A stretch of DNA of 10,664 nucleotides. It comes from Baffinella frigidus (taxonomy: Eukaryota; Cryptophyceae; Cryptomonadales; Baffinellaceae). The translations under genes and the position numbers were made by a program. The notes beneath the pieces are model-generated. The model had not been told where the DNA came from and made no database searches. It saw nothing but the letters and a program-made list of their open reading frames with translations. The stretch is taken from assembly GCA_026770585.1 (NCBI GenBank), contig MU646649.1, positions 106,118 to 116,781 of the forward strand, written 5' to 3'. Of the stretch, positions 5,771 to 10,664 are shown piece by piece (within the stretch, counting starts at the first letter, position 1; every line of letters starts with the position of its first letter).

Positions 5771-6532
5771 TCAAAAGGAGTAATCCCACTCCGGCTTTGC
5801 GGTGCCCCACTGGAGATGGTGCGGGTTCCACCGCTCGTCTACGGTATCAGCCATTCGCCGCAGGACATCGCGGACAGGCCTCAACCCTTTGCGTAAAGCT
5901 GGTGTTCGTAGCAGCCTCCGAGGACCCTCCGGCCCGGCGTTCTTGGACGCGGGCGCCGCGGGGGTCTCCCCCGTGTCGTCCTGGGGGGCGAGCACGGAGG
6001 GGCCCCCTACGGCTGCCCAAGTGTGGTCCTGGGGGGGGCGGCCGGCGGGCTTGACAGGGCGTTCGCGGACGAATCCCTCGGCAATTCTTGTCATAGTCAT
6101 GGTGAACAGTTCCATTTTAATGCGGTTCAAAGACGCGACGCGCTCTTTCAAGGCCTGGGGGAACGTCCAGGGGTGCCGTGCCGCGCTGTTCCTGCTGACT
6201 CCGTCGGTGTCGAAGGCCTCATGCGAGGCAGACGACTCGTCTTTGGAGAGTCTGCAGAGCCCGCCCTCGCAGGCGGCGGGCGTCGTCTCCCCACTCAGGT
6301 CGTCGTCCTCCTCGAGTACGCCTTGAAGAGATACAAGCATCCTTTTCAGCAATTCGACAGAGCGCTCCTTCTCCTCCATCCACTCGATCTTGAGGAGCAA
6401 CCTGGTATGCGCGTCTTTCTCGTGCTCGATTCGCTCCTGCATGGCGTTGAGGCGCACAACCAACGCATTATTCTCGCGATAAAGCTCCCCCATCAGCTCC
6501 TTGACCGACTCGACGGACTCGTCCTGGCACAT
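5771..6532 (-). CDS. Hypothetical coiled-coil protein (253 aa)
   Basis: I do not recognise a family. The predicted protein starts MCQDESVESV. Residues about 5-78 are strongly helical and charged with heptad-like hydrophobic spacing (KELMGELYRENN, EWMEEKERSVELLKRML), so an N-terminal coiled coil is likely. An acidic stretch EEDDD follows at 74-78. A low-complexity linker comes next, then a helix at about 123-155 (WTFPQALKERVASLN, ELFTMTMTRIAEG), a Pro/Gly/Ala-rich segment at about 160-205, and a basic C-terminal helix (RRLLRTPALRKGL, VRDVLRRMADTVDERW). No signal peptide or membrane segment is seen. Support comes from the long frame, GC-rich codon ends and compositional difference from surrounding repeats. 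The frame stays open upstream with ATGs at 6655 (294 aa) and 7144 (457 aa). I prefer 6532 because the coding-like composition begins there. Introns cannot be excluded. Confidence 0.55.
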   Translation of the reverse strand: MCQDESVESVKELMGELYRENNALVVRLNAMQERIEHEKDAHTRLLLKIEWMEEKERSVELLKRMLVSLQGVLEEDDDLSGETTPAACEGGLCRLSKDESSASHEAFDTDGVSRNSAARHPWTFPQALKERVASLNRIKMELFTMTMTRIAEGFVRERPVKPAGRPPQDHTWAAVGGPSVLAPQDDTGETPAAPASKNAGPEGPRRLLRTPALRKGLRPVRDVLRRMADTVDERWNPHHLQWGTAKPEWDYSF

Positions 6533-7184
6533 CGCCCCTCGCGTTTGCTTCAAGTGAACACTTCCTGGGCGATTCCCCAAGAGGAAATATTCAGCCCTGC
6601 CCAGGTGGATTCTTGCACTGAGATTCCCCGAGTGTGCTTTGTATGAATACGTCATGAACTCATTCTGTTGGATACGTGACCAAACTAACCTATTTCCGGC
6701 CAAATTACTACACCCCCCCCTCAAAATTACTACACACCCTCCTGTAGAGCTGTCAAAGGAACCATGGGAACATTTCCCCTTGAAGGAACCAGGGTGCTTC
6801 CGTAAACTAAAAAAAAAATGACTTGACAGTCCCGACCGACGGAGCTCATCCGTAGATCGTTCCCATCTCCTCAAGAGTGAGGTGGGCGTGGCCTTCGATG
6901 TGAGTGTTAAATAAAGCGACTGTTGAGGCAAAGTTCTCCCCCGGTTCCGGTTCCCCCTGTTGGGATCCGGTTCGGCGGTTTCCCCTGTTGCTTCGTCTCG
7001 ACTTTTGAAGTTGCTTTTCCTCAAAACCTCGCTGTGTTCCCAAAACCTCGATGTCACCCTTGCATGTACGAGCTCGTACCACAAAAACGTCCCTCTCTCT
7101 ACTAGAGTGTTCGGTGTCCTGCTGCCAGGAGCGACTGAGACCAAGCAAGGGACCTTGGGTGGGGGTAGACATCACCGAAGTGTG
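6533..7184 (-). other. Upstream region of the coiled-coil gene
   Basis: The frame of the coiled-coil gene remains open to 7144, but the predicted residues (Ser/Arg/Gly-rich, many Asn-Arg pairs) look non-coding. A second overlapping minus-strand frame, 6846-7304 (152 aa, ending HAHLTLEEMGTIYG), competes with it, and neither is recognised. The stretch has a 12-bp direct repeat AAATTACTACAC at 6702-6713 and 6724-6735, and a duplicated CCGGTTC...CCCCTGTTG segment near 6943-6991. It probably holds the 5' untranslated or promoter region of the gene, which is an inference. No TATA box is evident. Confidence 0.35.
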
Positions 7185-7244
7185 AGCCTCGGTCGGACAG
7201 GTGATGAACCTCAGTGGAGGCTCATCACCTGTCCGACCGAGGCT
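7185..7244. repeat. Near-perfect 60-nt hairpin
   Basis: The arms 7185-7207 and 7222-7244 pair perfectly over 23 bp. After one A-C mismatch four more pairs (CCTC with GAGG) close on the tetraloop AGTG. In all, 27 of 28 positions pair. Such perfection amid decayed repeats suggests a recent inverted duplication, a template-switch product or a selected RNA hairpin. Confidence 0.95.
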
Positions 7245-7614
7245 GCACACGAGCAAAAATGCTTTCGCTGCAGTCCTTTCTACGGAAGGGCGTGTCGTTG
7301 GCATATGTTGGGAGCATTTAAAACCTAAAGGACCTAAAGGAAGGGCTTTTTCTCACATCGCAACGTAGGGGCCTAGGTGGTGGAGGGGGGTTTCTGCTCT
7401 CCTTGCGATGCCCGCAAGGTGAGTGGTCCACACACTTTTGCCCGGCCCGCCATCCGCTCGTAAGGAGGTGCACGGGGCAACTTTGTGTGGAGTAGGTGGA
7501 GGCCCACGCTGATACTCGCGGGTGCTCTGCGGGGGGAAACCAGGGGGTGATACGCTGACCGGGCAACCGGGTTGTGGCGAATAGCTCCTTGGTGGATCCC
7601 TCATTATGGGTATT
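7245..7614. other. Gene-free stretch
   Basis: No credible gene, RNA or large repeat. A small perfect hairpin (CCTTGCG and CGCAAGG, 7401-7419) and a GTGAGT donor-like word at 7419-7424 are present but isolated. Confidence 0.5.
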
Positions 7615-7713
7615 GGCAGTTACTTGCCGTACACTTCGACCGGTGATAACGCGAATTCGAAGTGTAAGCTCGCCTCATTTCTGCGCCGTGCATTTCTCTT
7701 TCGAATAAAGTCA
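7615..7713. repeat. Duplicated block of about 100 bp, copy 1
   Basis: Pairs with 8345-8448 in direct orientation. The right 48 bp (7666-7713, AAGCTCGCCTC...TTCGAATAAAGTCA) match at 47 of 48 positions. The left part is more diverged but shares GGCAGTT.CTTGCC and CGGTGATA. The conserved part carries AATAAA, so it could be a duplicated 3' untranslated segment. Confidence 0.9.
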
Positions 7714-7803
7714 ATAAGTGTCGATAAGTTCCATCCCGATATTTCACCCGGAGACCGTTCCGCTTTATTTAGTCAACTCAAGGAATACCCATAGACCGGA
7801 GAC

Positions 7804-8014
7804 CAAACGGAGACCAAACGGAGACCTGCGCCCAAATGCTCAACCCGGATTCTGGACCGGTGACCGGAGACCAACCCGGTTGAACAAAATCAGGAGTTTT
7901 AAACAAAATGTTGGGATTTTTGGATTTGGGGGGGGGGGGGGGGGGAAATTGGGGCAGTTTTGACCTTGGTGATTTTTGTGATTTTGGGGTTGGTCTCCGT
8001 TTGGTCTCCGTTTG
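7804..8014. repeat. Fold-back element with AAACGGAGACC arms
   Basis: 7804-7826 and 7992-8014 are perfect 23-bp inverted repeats, each made of two tandem copies of AAACGGAGACC. The loop of about 165 bp contains the 18-G run and further ACCGG and AACCCGG words. It sits between the two copies of the duplicated 100-bp block. No protein is recognised. Confidence 0.9.
7928..7945 (+). repeat. 18-base G homopolymer
   Basis: Eighteen consecutive G residues lie within the loop of the fold-back element. Such long runs are prone to slippage and quadruplex formation, and their exact length may be a sequencing estimate. Confidence 0.95.
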
Positions 8015-8344
8015 CAAGTCTCCGAGAAAAAAAACGGATATCGGAGTCCGTTCCCAATCCGTTTTTCAACCCGGGTTTCGGGTTGGAGGCCTACGAAGAG
8101 AGCTTCGTACTGAAGGAACACTATCCCTCTCCGGTCAAACGCCCTGCCATTGTTGAAAGAGGCTCGTCTCGATTCGTCTCGATTCTTCTCGAATCCGTTT
8201 TAACTTTCGTTTCTGTTTCTTCCTGTTTCTTGCACATTTCTTCTGCCTCAACTTTTTGAGCGAGCGTTTGACCGGTCTGATTGGAGAAGGGCGTTTTTGT
8301 GGTGCCGTTGGCGTTTCCACTTTTGCATCGCCAAATGGTCAAGT
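8015..8344. other. Gene-free stretch between repeat elements
   Basis: No convincing gene. It has three tandem copies of a CGTCTCGATT-like decamer near 8164-8190 and a 12-bp inverted pair (CCGGTCAAACGC at 8131-8142 with 8264-8275). A short decayed run of CGGGTTTCGGGTT lies near 8072-8084. Confidence 0.45.
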
Positions 8345-8448
8345 GGCAGTTTCTTGCCTTAGGATTCGGGCGGTGATACATGTAACCCGGATCGTTTTCT
8401 AAGCTCGCCTCCTTTCTGCGCCGTGCATTTCTCTTTCGAATAAAGTCA
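8345..8448. repeat. Duplicated block of about 100 bp, copy 2
   Basis: Direct copy of 7615-7713, with AATAAA at the same relative place near its right end. The copies are offset by 730-735 bp, so the fold-back element and flanking DNA lie between them. Confidence 0.9.
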
Positions 8449-8692
8449 GTTAGTGGCAAACACCACAGTGGTGGTAGGCTTAATGTAGCATGACTGGACA
8501 TGTTACATCAAGCCTCAACGTGAGAGGTTTCGGTGTTCGGTTTCTGAAAGAACTCGGTGTCTGGCTTTGTTGGGAGAACATGTATCAGACGAGGTGTACT
8601 TTCCCGTTTGTGTTTTGACTGAAACCTTCGTCGGATAGCGAGGGGGCAAACGGATCGGGTACGAATGCAAAAATTGGTACTAGTCACGTCCA
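8449..8692. other. Gene-free stretch before the CT tract
   Basis: Non-repetitive DNA of moderate GC. I see no credible gene or RNA. Confidence 0.5.
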
Positions 8693-8699
8693 TTCTCTC

Positions 8700-8744
<45 letters not shown>

Positions 8745-9058
8745 TTTTTTTTCTCTCTCTCTCGCTCTCTCTCTCTTTCTCTTGCTCTCTCTCTCTCTCT
8801 TTCTCTCTGTCGCTCTCTATCTCTCTTTCTCTCTCTCTTTCTCTCTCTCACTCTCGTTCTCTCTCTCTCTCTCTTCTTTCTCGCTCTCTCGTTCTCTCTC
8901 ACTGTCGTTCTTTCTCTCTCTCTCTCTCGCTCGCTCTCTCTCTCTCTCTTTCTCTCTCTCTCTTTCTCTCGCTATCTTTCTCTCTTTCTCTTTTTCTGTC
9001 TCTCTCTCGCTCTCTCTCTCTCGCTCTCTCTCTCGCTCGCTCTCTCTCTCTCTCGCTC

Positions 9059-9096
<38 letters not shown>

Positions 9097-9113
9097 GCTC
9101 GCTCGCTCTCTCT
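8693..9113. repeat. 421-bp CT-rich microsatellite tract
   Basis: Nearly pure pyrimidine on the plus strand, mostly CT with TTTCTCT and CGCT interruptions. The serine-leucine and arginine-glutamate frames are artefacts. Long polypurine-polypyrimidine mirror-like tracts can form intramolecular triplex DNA (established knowledge). The interruptions with G are mostly CTCGCTC words, probably spread by slippage. Confidence 0.97.
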
Positions 9114-9117
9114 GAGT

Positions 9118-9166
9118 CCCAACTGTTGACCAACCGGGACGCGTTTGTACCGGGACGATGACTTAA
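9118..9166. repeat. R1 repeat family, diverged left-module copy
   Basis: CTGTTGACC, GCGTTTGTACCG and GATGACTTAA occur in the same order and spacing as AGTTGACG, AATTTGTACCG and CATGTCAACTTAA of the R1 left module. Like the copy at 2736, it lies immediately right of a CT-bearing microsatellite. Confidence 0.55.
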
Positions 9167-9181
9167 CCACATAGCGGGCAC

Positions 9182-9258
9182 ACGGGGGTTCCTACTGATA
9201 AGGTAACGGAAACTCGGGCTCTCAGCGCCCGAAAATCCTTTCGTAGCCCGCTGTGTGG
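9182..9258. repeat. Left inverted repeat of a ~1-kb unit
   Basis: 9182-9208 is the reverse complement of 10145-10172 with two mismatches and one G of length difference. 9245-9258 (AGCCCGCTGTGTGG) is the exact reverse complement of 10105-10118. The spacing between the two matching segments differs by 10 bp. The second half also resembles 3813-3832 in the decayed coding repeat (CGTAGCCCACTGTATGGACT). Confidence 0.8.
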
Positions 9259-9327
9259 GCTGGCATGATTAGTACCAGGAACACTTGTAATCTGCCAACA
9301 CCCACTCTTCCCGCTGGTCAGAGTTCC

Positions 9328-9488
9328 AAAACCCTAAACCCTAAACTCTAAACACTCAACAGTAAACGCTAAACGCTAAACGCTAAAAACTAAAAAACTC
9401 AACACGAAATACTAAACGCTAAACACTAAACACTAAACACTAAACACTGAACACTGAACACTTAACACTGAACACTGAACACTGAAAC
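9328..9488. repeat. Interstitial telomere-like array with CACTAAA/CACTGAA variants
   Basis: Starts with CCCTAAA and shifts stepwise to CGCTAAA, CACTAAA and CACTGAA heptamers. Variant types are clustered, which fits local unit-by-unit expansion of an old telomere-like seed. Confidence 0.9.
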
Positions 9489-9596
9489 CTAAATCTCTAC
9501 CCGATAGGCATGCGACTCGTGTCTGCTCCGAGCCTGTGAATTTCACCTGAATCTCGAGAATCCTTCAGGAAATGGACTTTTAAAATAAAAAAACAC

Positions 9597-9644
9597 GGTC
9601 GATTTTCGGCCTTGGCTTTAGATTCCGTGCCAAACTCGCTCGGC
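9597..9644. repeat. Dispersed 48-bp repeat, copy 2
   Basis: Matches 1753-1800 at 41 of 48 positions in the same orientation. It lies inside the region bounded by inverted repeats at 9182 and 10172. Confidence 0.8.
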
Positions 9645-9713
9645 AGAGGCCCGGGGGGGGAGGGCTTGCAAGGGCATGGTGGTTTCGATGCGTAATACAT
9701 GTGACGCTCGTTC

Positions 9714-10052
9714 CAGGTGAAGCTGAAAGCCCGGTTTGAGGAGGGGTACAAAGTAACCCAACCGAATCCCGCGACACCTCGGATGTAACCCGGTACATCA
9801 GGCCGGATCATGGTTTACCTCCAGTCCCGCAGGCAAAGCTCAAACACCGGTTTGATGAAGAGTTCAAGCGGCTGTGTTGGTAGTAACCAAGGTCTCGCTC
9901 ACTCCGACACAGCCTCGGTGGGTAACGACCTCACATTTCGCTCCGGTCAGGTGAAGCTGAAAAACCGGTTCGAGGAGGGGTACAAGGACTCTGAGTGCGG
10001 GGGGTATCGCGACTTCCAGATCAACGTCGAAGTCGGCTGGTGTGCTCCTTGA
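9714..10052 (+). pseudogene. Decayed array of KNRFEEGY...GGYRD coding repeat
   Basis: Three units start at 9714, 9830 and 9948 (116 and 118 bp apart). They read QVKLKARFEEGYK, QAKLKHRFDEEFK and QVKLKNRFEEGYK. Only the third continues as DSECGGYRDFQINVEVGW before a TGA at 10050-10052. Units 1 and 3 share a phase, unit 2 is shifted, and stops lie between them. From memory, a basic-NRF...GYRD-x-x-[IL]-N-V pattern occurs in uncharacterised proteins of algae and other protists, but I could not check this. I infer partial tandem duplication of one exon of such a gene, now non-functional. A 60- to 80-residue expressed fragment starting at 9810 cannot be excluded. Confidence 0.5.
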
Positions 10053-10104
10053 TGCCAAACGCTGAATCGTGTATATCGATTTTTTGATACTGAGTCGCGT
10101 GTCA

Positions 10105-10172
10105 CCACACAGCGGGCTGCAAAGCCCAAGTTGGGCCACCTTTACGTTACCTTATCCATAGGAACCCCCCGT
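10105..10172. repeat. Right inverted repeat of the ~1-kb unit
   Basis: Reverse-complement partner of 9182-9258 through two separate matching segments (10105-10118 and 10145-10172). No target-site duplication is seen outside the pair, so if this was a transposon its edges have decayed. Confidence 0.8.
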
Positions 10173-10187
10173 ATGTCCCTACGGGTT

Positions 10188-10200
10188 GTCTACCGTAGGG
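10188..10200. repeat. CCCTAC-N-GTAGGG-like palindrome, imperfect copy
   Basis: GTCTACCGTAGGG keeps the CTAC-C-GTAG core of the palindrome seen at 1712, 4471 and 5434. It lies 16 bp outside the right inverted repeat. Confidence 0.5.
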
Positions 10201-10272
10201 TCGTAGGTCTTATCGTTTAAGGGTTATTCAAAATCCGTTCAAAGTCCGTTGTGTGGTAAGGTTACCACTAGC

Positions 10273-10329
10273 GTCGAGGAGGGGTGCGCGTGCGGGGGTT
10301 ATCGCGACCTCCAGATCAACGTTGGTGTA
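10273..10329 (+). pseudogene. Fourth fragment of the GGYRD coding repeat
   Basis: Reads VEEGCACGGYRDLQINVGV, matching the end of the unit at 9948 (FEEGYKDSECGGYRDFQINVEVG) with an internal deletion and the first part lost. It lies beyond the right inverted repeat and passes without a break into the TGTAGGG-type telomere-like array. Confidence 0.5.
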
Positions 10330-10410
10330 GGGTGCAGGGTGCAGGGTGTAGGGTTAAGGGTTGAGGGTTGAGGTTTTAGAGTTTAGGGTTTAGGGTTTAG
10401 GGTTTGGGGA
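10326..10410. repeat. TTTAGGG-oriented telomere-like array
   Basis: This is the only array in the window with the G-rich strand on the plus strand. It begins as TGCAGGG/TGTAGGG, passes through TTAAGGG and TTGAGGG, and ends in three clean TTTAGGG units. It faces the C-rich array that starts at 10431. Confidence 0.93.
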
Positions 10411-10430
10411 CTCTGGTACGTGCCGACTCG

Positions 10431-10664
10431 AACCCTAAACCCTGACCACTAAAACCTAAAATCTGAACACTAAACCCGAAACACAAGACCCTACATACAC
10501 CCTACACCCTACACCTTACACCCTACATCATACACCCTACACCATACACTCTACACCATACACCCTACACCTCACACCCTACACCCTACACCCTGAACCC
10601 AACACCCCAAACCCCAAACCCCAAACCCCAAACTCCAAACCCCAAACCCCAAACCCCAAACCCC
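10431..10664. repeat. CCCTAAA-oriented telomere-like array at the right edge
   Basis: Starts with AACCCTAAACCC, continues as degenerate CCCTAAA, becomes a CCCTACA-rich block (about 10489-10590), then uniform CCCCAAA heptamers to the window end. It continues beyond the window. Confidence 0.93.

Noticed and set aside
6846-7304. 152-aa minus-strand frame overlapping the hairpin
   Set aside because: It competes with the open extension of the coiled-coil gene, part of it is encoded by the hairpin itself, and no protein feature is recognised. It is mentioned only under the upstream region.
7401-7424. Small perfect hairpin followed by AAGGTGAGT, like a 5' splice donor
   Set aside because: A 7-bp stem and a 9-bp donor match are expected by chance in 10 kb, and no adjoining exon is recognised.
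8665-9181. 154-aa serine-leucine frame and overlapping arginine-glutamate frames
   Set aside because: Artefact of the CT-rich tract, open on both strands only because CT repeats lack stop codons.
5638-9922. 14-bp inverted match CCCACCGAGGCTGT near 5638 and 9909
   Set aside because: Too short to separate from chance, with no supporting flanking similarity.
10411-10440. Minus-strand GGGTTCGAGTC, similar to a tRNA B box
   Set aside because: The bases around it do not form a T-arm stem, and no A box or acceptor stem is present. It arises from a CCCTAAA unit next to GACTCG.

Overview
This is eukaryotic nuclear DNA, most likely from the subtelomeric or repeat-rich part of a chromosome of a unicellular alga or related protist. 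The evidence is long degenerate arrays of CCCTAAA, the C-strand of a TTTAGGG telomere as found in plants and several algal lineages. Long TA, CT, CTT and CA microsatellites, G homopolymers, fold-back sequences and almost no clean reading frames point the same way. Cryptophyte, chromerid and dinoflagellate genomes are all compatible from general knowledge. The sequence alone does not settle the lineage, and no rRNA, tRNA or housekeeping gene was recognised.

Layout: 1-95 is a TA microsatellite. 270-1318 holds three blocks of degenerate telomere-like repeats separated by two short GC-rich islands. 1319-1870 carries short dispersed repeats. 1873-2160 is a CTT/CTTGTT tract. 2518-3175 is a cluster of one dispersed repeat (family R1) mixed with CT/CA/TA microsatellites. 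3358-4927 contains a second repeat family (R2), in which a pyrimidine tract runs into a TTATTACTCTCGATACAG core, and a decayed coding repeat (GLRDVIMRELPTVR-like peptide, 99-nt period). 5014-5098 is a 10-bp minisatellite that is also a perfect heat-shock-element series. 5387-5517 is a long hairpin.

The only convincing gene candidate is on the minus strand at 5771-6532. It would encode a 253-residue protein with an N-terminal coiled coil and no family I recognise. It lies between the 5387-5517 hairpin and a second, almost perfect hairpin at 7185-7244. 7615-8448 holds a duplicated block of about 100 bp around a fold-back element with an 18-G run. 8693-9113 is a 421-bp CT-rich tract. 9182-10172 is bounded by inverted repeats and contains telomere-like sequence and a decayed array of a VKLKNRFEEGY...GGYRDFQINV coding repeat. 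10326-10664 is a TTTAGGG-oriented array meeting a CCCTAAA-oriented array across 20 bp, the geometry of a head-to-head telomere join.

No operon or pathway can be read from this window. Its interest lies in the structure of the repeats, in two decayed protein-repeat families still showing coding signatures, and in the telomere-like junction at the right edge.
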